From Pseudovirgaria hyperparasitica (Eukaryota; Ascomycota; Dothideomycetes; Acrospermales; Acrospermaceae): a stretch of DNA of 27,693 bases. Each line of letters starts with the position of its first letter. Position 1 is the stretch's first letter. Shown piece by piece: positions 19,787 to 27,693 of this stretch. Position numbers and translations under genes: made by a program. The stretch covers positions 1 through 27,693 of the forward strand of contig NW_022985594.1 in assembly GCF_010093815.1 (NCBI RefSeq). Direction: 5' to 3'. The notes below the pieces were generated by a model. It was not told the origin of the DNA. It was given only the letters and a program-made list of their open reading frames with translations, and made no database searches.

Positions 19787-20178
19787 TAGACCTCTTACAA
19801 GAGTATAGTAAATCTTCTCTACGGCCTTAGTAGCTAAAACCTACTCCTTAGAATAAGTAGCCTACATACTAGGAACCTCTTATTACCTAAGAGCTATTAA
19901 TAGCTAATATAAGTAGTTAGTACGCTTTACAAATAATTTACACGCCAGCTGTTGTATACTATTCCCATTTGGCAGTCTAATAAAAAGTTGAGTCGATTGG
20001 CATGGAAAGTATGCTCACTTCCCATGATCATGCCTGCTAACAACGCCCTGACACCGCATGTATTCCTTTCTCGCCTTGGTTAGTCCTCTGTCTGGTTAAG
20101 CTGCTTCTCCATTTTAACACTTACTAAAGGCAGGCAGTAACATGGATTTTTATTGATATCCAGCTAAATCTAATTTAT
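19787..20178. other. AT-rich spacer
   Basis: Contains short self-similar pieces (AGTAGCTAAAACCTACT, AGCTATTAATAGCTAATATA) and no coding frame. Probably old repeat DNA. Confidence 0.35.
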
Positions 20179-20501
20179 TCACGCCGGTAATACTGCAATA
20201 TCTGATGCTCGCTGGATCGAGTCGCAATACGTACGATACATGCGGATCTGCTGCGCCAAGTTCATGTTTTCCTCTACCAGTCTCTCTAGGGTCGTCGTAT
20301 GCAGCTGTTCTCGACAGGAGTCTATCTCGGAGATGATGCGCTCGATGTCTGTTGCTGTCTCATAATCATAGCAGACATAAATACACTGCACTGGTTGTGG
20401 TCCGGCCCATTTTTCTGAAGATAGCCGTAATGTGGAAGGGCGCTCAAGACGATTTTAGCATCATTGGGGCCGTCTTGCGGTTGGGTAAGAGCCTCGATTT
20501 C
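20179..20501 (-). pseudogene. Coding relic with a coiled-coil end, frame disrupted
   Basis: Minus strand from 20501: EIEALTQPQDGPNDAKIVLS, ALPHYGYLQKNGPDHNQ (to 20391), then in another frame TDIERIISEIDSCREQLHTT and LERLVEENMNLAQQIRMY, ending at TAA 20179-20181 after IAVLPA. The second part has heptad-like spacing and may be coiled coil. No intron of reasonable length joins the two frames, so a frameshift near 20370-20390 is likely. A TGA precedes the first part. Family unknown. Confidence 0.4.
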
Positions 20502-20591
20502 TCATGTCAATATCCTATAAAACAAACAGTTCAGTTCCTGAAGCACTTTAGTTTACCTCGCGGTATATTTGAACCGAGCTGTCAGTTCTAG

Positions 20592-20890
20592 TAGTAGAAT
20601 TGAAGTTGACTCAGTTGAACTGAAGTCTAGTAGATAGTCTGTCTAGAGTGAAGAAGTAGCGTAAAAATACGGTAAATTTAAGTTTATATAGAAGATTTTC
20701 GTACGCCTAGACGACTCTTATATATTTGTCCCTATTGGCACACAAGTAAGGCAGGGTCGAGACCCGATCCCAGGCCATTGAGGGCGCACCGCTATTTTCA
20801 AGTCTAAGTAAATTTGGGTCAGCGCAAGATGTACATGACGAGAATCATATAACCACCCCCGTAGTCATTTGGTCTCTCCAGCGATTTGAC
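20592..20890. other. Non-coding spacer
   Basis: A run rich in AGT/TAG steps (about 20590-20660) followed by unremarkable DNA. No supported gene. Confidence 0.3.
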
Positions 20891-21257
20891 ATGTCCCGTA
20901 CCCGCTCAAGTCCAATTCCTGTCCGAAGGGGCCTTCGACAATTGCGCTGTAGCCTACGGCAGCCTTCAGCTGAGGTTTGTAATGATCGTCTTTTCATGCT
21001 CTTGCAATGTCTGGTATATGTAGAATGGGTGAGACTCCATGAGCGAGCCAAACAAATATGCAACTGGACTGTGTCGTATCCCTGTGTCATTCCGCGCTCC
21101 TCAGGACGAAGCGCTGGTCAACTTGCTGGCTAACAGCGAGACTGAGAATCTGGACATGGTTGGCGAGGTGGAGAACATGGGCTTGGAATTGGGATGCATG
21201 CCGTCGCTTTATAAGAGCATGAGTCTGCAGGGGAGCTGGAACGTTTGCTTTGCTTAA
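20891..21257 (+). CDS. Two short overlapping reading frames, unknown
   Basis: MSRTRSSPIPVRRGLRQLRC opens at 20891 (arginine-rich) and MSEPNKYATGLCRIPVSFRA opens at 21039, running to TAA 21255-21257 (72 aa; acidic middle ENLDMVGEVENMGLELGCMP). They could be two exons of one gene, but I could not find a convincing in-phase intron. Codon character is modest. Unknown family. Confidence 0.25.
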
Positions 21258-21497
21258 CACTCAGACACGTGAAATTTCGGACTGCGTGTTCGGCTAACGA
21301 AATGAGATATGTCTATTAAATTATGAAATTCATGCTTGAGAATCTCTCATCTTGGTGCAATGCTAATGCGAGACTGACGCGGGAACGTCCGTTTTCAAGT
21401 TCCCATTCTTTGTTTTCTTTCGTCCAGACCGGTACTCAATTTCACACCTGGTCATATAAAGATACTGTCCTGACCATGTCCTAGGTCAAGACTAACA

Positions 21498-21609
21498 ATG
21501 CAAGGTACGTTCGTCGGCACCCCACCCGGAGAGAATGACTAGGTAACATTGCCGCCTAGCTGATGATGATCTTATCCACGAGCAAGGCGAATTTTTGGGG
21601 CGGATTTAG
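21498..21609 (+). pseudogene. Candidate first exons of the kinase-like gene
   Basis: ATGCAAG|GTACGT at 21498 followed by a 55-nt intron ending GCCTAG at 21559, then DDDLIHEQGEFLGRI and TAG at 21607-21609 (fits CAG>TAG). Downstream, this frame has further TAGs. The small first exon with a strong donor, and its place just upstream of the kinase-like exon, suggest it is that gene's N-terminus. Confidence 0.3.
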
Positions 21610-21679
21610 CACATCCCTTGGAGTAATGCACTAAAACAGGGGTCCTATCCATAGTGGTAGATATCCCTGGAAACGCCTC

Positions 21680-22201
21680 ATGCCTGTTGGCCTAGGTGCT
21701 GCCGCCTATGCTTGTCTGTATTCCAGAACCTCAAAACGAGAAGACCTCAAAATTCGCTACGATATGTTGTTGGCGCGCTCGCAGCTTCCACATAGCCTTA
21801 GAAGACCAATGCCACCCTGCGAAGGACCAAAGCTGTCAGCGTTCAAGAGAGGGGGGCTTGCTATCCACTTCATAAAGCTTCTCAGTTCGTCGCCGCGCTT
21901 GGACGGATCTGAAGGAGCCGAAGGAAGCCACAGCTATGTCTTCAAAGTTCGCATAGGTAAGAAGAAGTATGCACTGAAGGTGGTAGGTACATACGCGCAT
22001 AGTTGATCACGACTATATCGTTCAGGCCTAATATGCGTCTAGTTCAAGTTCTTCAGTGTCGAGCACGAACGCTCTTCAGTATCTCCTACCGATAAGGTCA
22101 AGGCAAGCGATGAGATAATCGCTTATCACTCTGATCCATTTTTTGCAGAGTGTAGAGCATACGGAATTCTCCTCCTCAACCCTATATCCACGGCGCCATA
22201 G
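21680..22201 (+). pseudogene. FTA2-like / kinase-fold N-lobe fragment, truncated
   Basis: Exon 21680-21982 and exon 22043-22201 are joined by a 60-nt intron (GTAGGT, CCTAAT, TAG) in phase. Motifs in order: GSHSYVFKVRIGKKKYALKV|FKFF, with the putative ATP-site lysine in YALKV, then SDEIIAYHSDPFFAECRAYG. This order matches the fungal FTA2-type (Sim4 kinetochore subunit-like) kinase-fold family as I know it, which is widely amplified in accessory DNA. After ECRAYG the family sequence stops and a TAG follows at 22199, so the catalytic C-lobe is missing. The first 18 codons share 50 of 54 bases (21662-21715) with the start of the gene at 26995. I infer a non-functional remnant. Confidence 0.6.
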
Positions 22202-22564
22202 CCAGCTTGGCTCGCCACGAGTTGAGAGACGCTCAATAGGGATACGGTATCCATGGAGGCGTGTCCAATCAATCGTCTCGTAGCCTTCGGGAGACTCAAA
22301 GTCAAAGGAAGTATTGTCTAAGTCGTCTCGCCGAGCACGTGCAATCGTCAGAGCATCACCAGAAATAGGTACTGCTGGTAGTATATTGAGTGACTCAGCT
22401 GCAGACGCGGTGGCTGAGGATGGGACAGACATGTTCAGGTGACGATTGAGGTTCTTCAGAGAGGTAAAAACGCGTGATAATTCATGGATATTGGGAATAT
22501 TCGACATCCGCAGACATGTCTTATATGGTATATCCGCCTGATTCATGTTGCTGACTAGAATCAA
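22165..22564 (-). pseudogene. Possible N-terminal fragment of a hAT-type transposase
   Basis: The minus-strand frame has no ATG at its 5' edge; the first ATG gives MNQADIPYKTCLRMSNIPNI. It contains FESPEGYETIDWTRLHGYRI then PSWLWRRGYRVEE. From memory, IDW-x-R...G/SW-I/L-W/Y-x-x-GYR precedes the BED-type zinc finger in Restless-like fungal hAT transposases. The Cys/His part would follow, but here the frame runs into the antisense of the FTA2-like exon (to 22076), so the fragment is cut at about 22165. Confidence 0.35.
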
Positions 22565-22620
22565 CGTATAAACCTAGTAGAGTTCGAAGATTTTTCACGT
22601 CGGCGAGCAACCTCAACCCT

Positions 22621-22791
22621 AGAACCTGTCTATATTCGACTAATATGGGTATATACAGAGCCTCAAGTTACACGTCACTTAAGAAACAGTCTCCCTTACA
22701 TCGTAGAGTCAGGTTTATTCAAGAAACTCACCATAAGAACCTGGCTAAAATCGACTAATCTGGCTATATATATAGCCTCACGTTACATGCC
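22621..22791 (+). repeat. 56-bp imperfect direct repeat, two copies
   Basis: 22621-22676 and 22736-22791 both read AGAACCTG-CT-TCGACTAAT-TGG-TATATA-AGCCTCA-GTTACA with scattered differences, 60 bp apart. No coding frame. Confidence 0.8.
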
Positions 22792-22929
22792 GTCTCCAAA
22801 GTGATATCCGCCCCACATATTCAATCTAACACAAGCAATCTGACCAATCGGATTGAGATTGTACCGTCTTGGCAATCTTCCATGAGGCGTAGATTGAGCT
22901 TGTATTCTCTATTAGAATATTTGAGCAGA

Positions 22930-23400
22930 TTGAGCTTGCATGGATTCGGATTGTATGTGCCGAGTATAGGGCACATCGAACCTGCAGGAGTCCAGCGACT
23001 TCGAACTGGTGGCCCAGCGTGGTTCAGAGGGTCATGGAAGGAACCGAGCAAATGGACGTATAAAGGGCTTACGAAAGCCCAGACATCTATACTCCTCCAA
23101 GCTCGCACCGGCGCCATAGAACTCCCATATCACCTCCACCAGAGCTGTCCCAGATACACCTCCATGGTGCGAGGCATGCGGCAGAAGAGGCACGATCTCC
23201 ACGACCAACGACAGACACTTGACAATGCCACGAAGACCTCCGACACATCACGATGGCTCCATGAGCACTCTAAGGACGTAGCCCAGTGGATGCTCCAGTA
23301 CCTCCCCCTCCCCCAGTTCCAATGGACCCGGACCCATATGCCGGGGACCCCTCGGGAAGACTTTAATTATTGGTCAAAGGCAGCCCTTGATTTGATTTGA
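22930..23400 (+). mobile_element. LINE (Tad1-like) C-terminal relic
   Basis: One open frame ends at TGA 23398-23400. GLTKAQTSILLQARTGAIEL followed by YHLHQ is typical of the region after reverse transcriptase/RNase H in fungal LINEs, where a CxCG...H zinc knuckle follows. Here the knuckle is damaged: relative to 16801-16935, 28 bp are missing. HDQRQTLDNATKTSDTSRWL is shared by both. The tail ends TPREDFNYWSKAALDLI. The 5' limit is not clear. Confidence 0.55.
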
Positions 23401-23507
23401 TTCTTCACGCTGCGGGATGCCAGTTGGTCCCTTAGCTAATCTACCAAGGTACGCTATTCATAGTAGCGCCAGCCTGTTTTGTCGTTGATGTTTAACCTCG
23501 AGAGTAA

Positions 23508-23789
23508 TTTTCGGCGAACTTCAAGTTTTCACCCACTGCGGCTGATCCAATCTGGTGGTATCTCTGGAACGCGGGGCTGCTGTACCATGGGTTGCGTTCT
23601 TGATCGGCCACGAATTACTTTATTCGGCCTTTCATTCCTCGCACGATTCATGGTCAGAGCGGCAAACGTCCAGGTCCCTGCAAAGATTGTGGCTGCGGCG
23701 CAGTAACAGACCGACGGCTTATGATCATCCGTATGAAATTAGATCCAGAAGAGATATCTACGGCACTCGTCACATGGGTACTCTCTTAA
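23508..23789 (+). pseudogene. Coding relic with one RIP-like TGA
   Basis: One frame from 23508 to TAA 23787-23789 is interrupted only by TGA at 23601-23603 (fits CGA>TGA). It reads ADPIWWYLWNAGLLYHGLRS, stop, SATNYFIRPFIPRTIHGQSG, then PCKDCGCGAVTDRRLMIIRM. The CxxCxC cluster might bind metal. No start codon; family unknown. Confidence 0.35.
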
Positions 23790-24056
23790 GCCTATAAGTG
23801 GCCGGGTACGGCGAAGTCTGTTGGTTGGCGGCACAATTGCACTAGGTCGGGTCTGTAGCCAAAAATTCCAATAAGTAAGGGAGGTTATATCACAATTTGA
23901 GTGCCGTTGTAAAAGCGTACGAAAGTCATGATAAGTCGGCTCCTGGGGGTTAGTCATAATATCACTTGAGCGTAGCGACCATCCATTTAGAACATGTTCC
24001 CGTGCGAGTGATGACCATGTGAGCGATGGATCCATACGACCATCCGGATTCATGGA
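23739..24056 (-). pseudogene. Coding-like fragment bordered by MITE-1 DNA
   Basis: A minus-strand frame with MNPDGRMDPSLTWSSLAREH and DFRTLLQRHSNCDITSLTYW, ending at TAG 23739-23741. Its upstream side is the MITE-1 fragment at 24060, so the 5' end is lost. The tail overlaps the relic at 23508-23789 on the other strand. Weak evidence. Confidence 0.25.
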
Positions 24057-24059
24057 TGG

Positions 24060-24154
24060 ATCCGTCTGTAACTTTTCAGCGCGACTCTTGGCACGTGTTG
24101 CGCGCGCAACACACACTTTTTCTCTGATTCTTAAAAACGTATATTTTCTTTAAT
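24060..24154 (+). mobile_element. Solo MITE-1 terminal fragment
   Basis: Reads ATCCGTCTGTAAC, then CAGCGCGACTCTTGGCACGT and TTCTTAAAAACGTATATTTT, matching MITE-1 for about 95 bp and then ending abruptly. It lies about 135 bp upstream of the F-box gene start. Confidence 0.85.
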
Positions 24155-24289
24155 CCCTACGCCCAGCTGCAAAAGTCGTGGATCGCATCTCGCCACGGTT
24201 CCGATTCCCGTTTGCAGGCTATCTATATATTTAGACTGCATCCTCTCATAAGTAGATCAGTTACAGAGATCTGCGACAATTATTGTTAC
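24155..24289 (+). promoter_or_regulatory. Short upstream region of the F-box gene, TATA-like box
   Basis: Contains CTATATATTTAG at about 24221-24232, some 60 bp before the ATG, a plausible TATA element. The MITE-1 fragment ends at its upstream edge, so a MITE end forms the distal promoter. Confidence 0.35.
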
Positions 24290-25836
24290 ATGCCTGAGAG
24301 AATGTTGCTAAATTTACCGTCAGAGCTCATCTTTGACTTGCTAAACCACGTAGGTTCTTTCTAAAGTCGCGGACGTAGTCTAATACTAGTAGCTCACAAT
24401 CAATAACCTCTGCGAAGTAAGACTTGTCTGCAGGAGGATGGACGATGAAGTCAAAAGGATTGTACATTTCCGAGTACAGTTAGACTTGGCCACTCCTCTA
24501 CACGCAATAGAGACTTTGTCACTATCCCGATTCGTTCGTCAAACACTCTGTATTCACCGGGACACAGATCTTATCTCTTGGGACCACGCTACATCTTACG
24601 TACAAAGATGTGTCCCGAACTCGATCGAAGCTGTCTACATTGATTCTTCGATTCCCACAGTCGACGAGGTATTTCTGCGGAATGTACTGAACAACCATCG
24701 GACTATTCAGCACATTGATGTCAGGAGACGACTACGTAGTTCGAGTGCTTGGTTACGAGCTATTTTGCCGCCAAGTGTCTCGCTCTTTTATGGTACTAGG
24801 CAAGACATCGATGCCTTGTTAATCACTGCACATCCTTCAACCATTACAAAACTTGAACTAGGCTATATCGGGAAGATTGGTAATCGCACCGTCTCTCTAA
24901 AAGATTTTGAGACATTGAGAACTCTTCGCCTTATTGGTTTCGACTTACAATGTTTTATTGAGTTGCATAGAGTTGTTAACCAGCTCAAATCCATCCAGAT
25001 CATGCGCTGCACTGGCGTTGCGCGATTCCTGAGCCAGATACCACCTGCTACGCGCATGGACGAGTTCGAATGTTGTTTGCATTACAGTGATACTGCATCA
25101 ACTATAAGTGCTATTGAAGGATTCCTTGAGAGAGTTCGTGGTCTTCATAAACTAGGGCTCAATTATCAGGAGTCTACTAATCGAGTGAGACCGAACTACA
25201 TACGGCAACATTCGAAGAGTCTTAGACACTTCGAACTTACATCTAACCAGCACCTAAATTTTTTATGCTGCGAAGCATGGTCCGTGGTGTACGAGTGTCA
25301 GTCTCTGGAGTATTTAGGTCTGAGTATTGCCAACCTTGGACCGGAGAGCGCGCAGATTGGGATTGAGTGGGTACACTTGCTCTTTTGGGGGCTTGTAAGT
25401 CAAACTATGGTAAACATGTGTTGCAACGAAGTTAAAAATACATCAGTGGCTCCATCTCCTGCGATACCCAAAACACCCTACGCTCCGAAGCTTCCGTCTG
25501 ACTGGCGCATGCGCGTTTTATGGCCACATATCCCACAAGGATATCGAAGAATCACTTGGGAAAGCTCGGCGTTTCTTACAAATGCGGCTTCCATTAAGGA
25601 TGCTATGCATTAATCCAGCATATACAGATGCAGAGATTGAGAAATTGTATGAGTACGGCAGCCCTACACTAGTGCCGCGTGTAGTGTTAGAAGATGGCGA
25701 GGAGCCGGATGGGGAAAGGTACAAGAAGACCCGGAGATCCGTCGTTTTCCTAGAACCTGAGTCACTAGCACACGCGTGTTCTCTCCCCCATCTTTATACC
25801 TACCCGTCCCACGTACTTCGGAGTTGTAACCTCTGA
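24290..25836 (+). CDS. F-box protein with leucine-rich C-terminal part (about 483 aa), tail from a transposon
   Basis: Model: 24290-24349, 24393-25394, 25447-25836. The first intron (43 nt, GTAGGT...CTAATACTAGTAG) joins LNLPSELIFDLLNH to LTINNLCEVRLVCRRMDDEV, an F-box (LPxEL...LxxVRLVCR) in residues 7-36. The second (52 nt, GTAAGT...CATCAG) restores a coding frame: WLHLLRYPKHPTLRSFRLTG. Without it the frame drifts and stops at 25613. Spliced length is exactly 484 codons. Regular leucines (TKLELGYIGK, LRTLRLIGFD, LEYLGLSIAN) suggest LRR-like repeats, as in fungal SCF ubiquitin-ligase adaptors; substrate unknown. From 25737 (about residue 451) the sequence is transposon end, so the last 33 residues replace the original C-terminus. 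Domain call firm; activity unknown. Confidence 0.75.
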
Positions 25837-26870
25837 AGTGCTCCCGACTTGAACTGTACATATGCACTTCAACGGTACTATATAGACAATATATTCAGAT
25901 TTAACAACACCCCCATGCCTACAGTCCCTTATGCGTACCAAAATGAGGAGGAGAAGGTCCAATCTGCCATTCGTGACTTTCGGATCGCGAAATTTGGATC
26001 ATTAGCGGCCTCGGCGTGTCATTATCGCGCTATATACCGTCGCGTCTTGTATCGCAATCGCGGTATACCACCAAAAACCGCGCAAACCAAGACTTCTAAT
26101 AGGCTTAATCCACGGCAGGAGCTTACCCTTAAGGAGTATATACACCACTGCGACGAGATTGGTGTATCTGCTTTAATTAGGCAGATTCGGAGTGCTGCAG
26201 AGTATACGTGATGCTGAGCCTGGTTCTGACCATATACCACGGCTAATTGGACGTGACTGGGTTACGCGTTGGCTAGCACGTAATCCCGAGTGTAAAAAGG
26301 TAAAGCAGAAGGCACGAGAGTCTACACGTATTACAGTAGAGGACGTAGTAGAGATGAAGGGCTTCTTTATAAAGTCGCCTTTGGTACTGAAACAAATCGC
26401 GACTATATGACGTCTATTGAATGCATTCTAGTAGATGGCTACGTGCTCCCTCCTTTACTTATTATGAAGGGAGTCATAGTATGAGAGAAATGGATAAGTA
26501 GAGAGATAGGCCTACTAGGTGACTATAAAGTATCCTGCTCGGAATCTAGTTATATAAATGACCAGCTAGCCCTATCGTGGATTCAACACTTCGACAAACA
26601 TACAAAATCTCGTATACTTAGCGCCTATCAACTCATTATATTAGATGGAGTAGTATCCCATTTAACCGTCGAATAGCAGAAAGAGAATATTGTCAGGACA
26701 ATCGAAACATCCGGATGCCCAAATTCAGACTGCTCTGAAGGTACTCCCTTGGCCTCGAATGGTACGGCAGCACAGCAAGAGAATCCTACACGAGAGCAGT
26801 CCACGACATGCCAGAAGAGTTTTTCTGGCGCGTAATTGATCTTTGACTTCATTTAAGATACAAATCCAAT
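25737..26870 (+). mobile_element. Pogo/Fot1-type DNA transposon relic
   Basis: The left end ATCCGTCGTTTTCCTAGAAC also occurs at 12252. The transposase starts near 25915 (MPTVPYAYQNEEEKVQSAIR) with a psq-like helix-turn-helix, then a CENP-B-type segment in another frame (GRDWVTRWLARNPECKKVKQ) after a frameshift near 26195. The first catalytic stretch is missing. DDE-region pieces follow: TSIECILVDGYVLPPLLIMK, then LALSWIQHFDKHTKSR and LIILDGVVSHLTVE, where the Asp of ILDG is the second catalytic residue and is followed by a stop. Cannot be active. The right end is not identified. Confidence 0.75.
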
Positions 26871-26994
26871 TTTGGGCTGTGGCCTCAATATATAATCAAA
26901 CTCTCGGCCCAATCGATACTGGGCCATGTATTGATCTTGACACACCTGCTCTGTTCCCAGGACTTAAGTTCCCAGCTTTCAACTCGCATTAGCC

Positions 26995-27693
26995 ATGAAG
27001 ACCCACGTGTATCCCTGGAAGCGCCTCATGCCTGTTGGCCTGGGTGCTGCCGCCTTGGCTTGTTTTCTAGTATCGCTATACGCTGCTACAAATAAGAGAG
27101 TGCTTCGCGAGGGCATCGCAATCATCAAGGTAAGACATGTTTTGGCTGACGCGGTGCCCAGCACTGACTCTAAAACACAGTTCAATAAGCCAGAGCTTCC
27201 GTTGGTGCCAAAACATCGAAGAAGTAACACATTTCGCGATATAAATGTCCCACACCCTGGCCTCCCTAGCCTCGACCCCCAAGACATCGACATACCCATA
27301 CCGGTGATGCCCAATTCCAACGAGATCCAGAGCAAAGTGCTTAGCGCCATTGGCAGCGCACAAACGGCCACAAGCAACGTGATTGATGAGGTTCAAAACA
27401 CGGCCGGTAATATCATTGACAAAGCAAAAAACCTGACCAACATCGCTCTACCACGGAACATCACCATTGGCACTCAGAGCTACTGTGTCAACTTAGACCA
27501 TGATACGACTTGTCGAGATCTTCCCCTGGACTTGTCCTCTCTACTACCCGCGGACACACTCCATGTCCTCGAGTCCGTTATGCCAGGCTTTTCATCATTA
27601 GCCGAGAAGCTAAATCGGTTTACAGTCCCGATCTTCTTGTACATACTCATTGCCGGGATCATGTGCTCATTCAGTCTCTGGCTGGCTTGTATT
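26995..27693 (+). CDS. Membrane-anchored protein, unknown function, 3' end outside the window
   Basis: Exon 26995-27129 (45 codons), intron 51 nt (GTAAGA, CTGAC, ACACAG), exon 27181 to the window end (171 codons), open throughout. Residues 11-31 are a membrane helix or signal anchor (LMPVGLGAAALACFLVSLYA). Then come a proline/aspartate-rich stretch, an amphipathic part (GSAQTATSNVIDEVQNTAGN), possible N-glycosylation sites in NLTN and RNIT, two cysteines (SYCVNL, TTCRDL), and a second membrane helix at about 192-215 (TVPIFLYILIAGIMCSFSLW). I do not recognise the family. A 54-bp piece of its first exon is duplicated at 21662-21715. Confidence 0.65.
   Translation, partial: MKTHVYPWKRLMPVGLGAAALACFLVSLYAATNKRVLREGIAIIKVRHVLADAVPSTDSKTQFNKPELPLVPKHRRSNTFRDINVPHPGLPSLDPQDIDIPIPVMPNSNEIQSKVLSAIGSAQTATSNVIDEVQNTAGNIIDKAKNLTNIALPRNITIGTQSYCVNLDHDTTCRDLPLDLSSLLPADTLHVLESVMPGFSSLAEKLNRFTVPIFLYILIAGIMCSFSLWLACI

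Noticed and set aside
26628-26852. A 74-codon minus-strand frame
   Set aside because: Antisense of the DDE part of the pogo relic.
27076-27396. Two minus-strand frames of over 100 codons at the right edge
   Set aside because: Antisense of the spliced membrane-protein gene at 26995-27693, which has canonical splice sites and clear membrane segments.
1-27693. A Starship-type giant element with a DUF3435 tyrosine-recombinase captain
   Set aside because: The mix of accessory genes would fit, but I see no captain-like frame with the recombinase R-x-x-R-Y pattern and no element boundary.
1-27693. tRNA, rRNA, CRISPR array or telomere repeats
   Set aside because: No cloverleaf with a CCA-adjacent acceptor pair, no rRNA-like conserved stretch, no regular spacer array and no TTAGGG tract seen.

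Overview
The window looks like an accessory or repeat-rich stretch of a filamentous ascomycete (Pezizomycotina) genome. The reasons are short introns (about 43-84 nt) with GTRNGT donors, CTRAC-type branch sites and mostly YAG acceptors, pyrimidine-rich 5' leaders, and fungal-type transposon relics (pogo/Fot1-like, LINE 3' tails, MITEs with AT-rich cores). Several broken genes carry nonsense codons that could each come from a single C-to-T change (CAG>TAG, CAA>TAA, CGA>TGA), the pattern expected from repeat-induced point mutation (RIP). I see no bacterial operon structure, tRNA, rRNA or CRISPR array.

Layout. 1-2.9 kb: three minus-strand gene relics and a possible kinase scrap. 3.0-4.9 kb: a copy of a repeated unknown gene, followed by an apparently intact multi-spanning membrane-protein gene. 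5-7 kb: small remnants, one ankyrin unit and a 193-codon minus-strand gene with one stop. 7.35-9.5 kb: a perfect 72-bp palindrome upstream of an intact three-exon gene ('gene A', 608 aa). 9.6-10.7 kb: two small minus-strand genes. 10.7-12.6 kb: AT-rich DNA with nested MITEs. 12.6-13.2 kb: an inverted second copy of the 3.2-3.9 kb segment. 13.3-14.75 kb: intact four-exon 'gene B' (444 aa), convergent with a frameshifted relic at 14.85-15.78 kb. 16.3-18.1 kb: an ankyrin-protein fragment fused to a LINE tail, and a gene split by a 478-bp MITE. 18.4-19.4 kb: RIP-like relic and a third copy of the repeated gene. 19.4-21.3 kb: a minisatellite, AT-rich DNA and small remnants. 21.5-22.6 kb: a truncated FTA2-like kinase-fold gene meeting a possible hAT transposase fragment. 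22.6-24.15 kb: repeats, LINE tail and relics. 24.29-25.84 kb: an F-box gene whose 3' end runs into a pogo-type element. 25.74-26.87 kb: the pogo relic. 26.995 kb to the end: the 5' part of a membrane-anchored protein gene.

The genes do not form a recognisable pathway. The clearest biology is genome conflict: repeated insertion, duplication and RIP-like decay around a few open genes. The most unusual items are the perfect palindrome, the C-terminal DGFG motif shared by genes A and B, and the shared ATCCGT end of three different transposon families. Gene models were spliced by eye; functions are left blank where I do not recognise the family.
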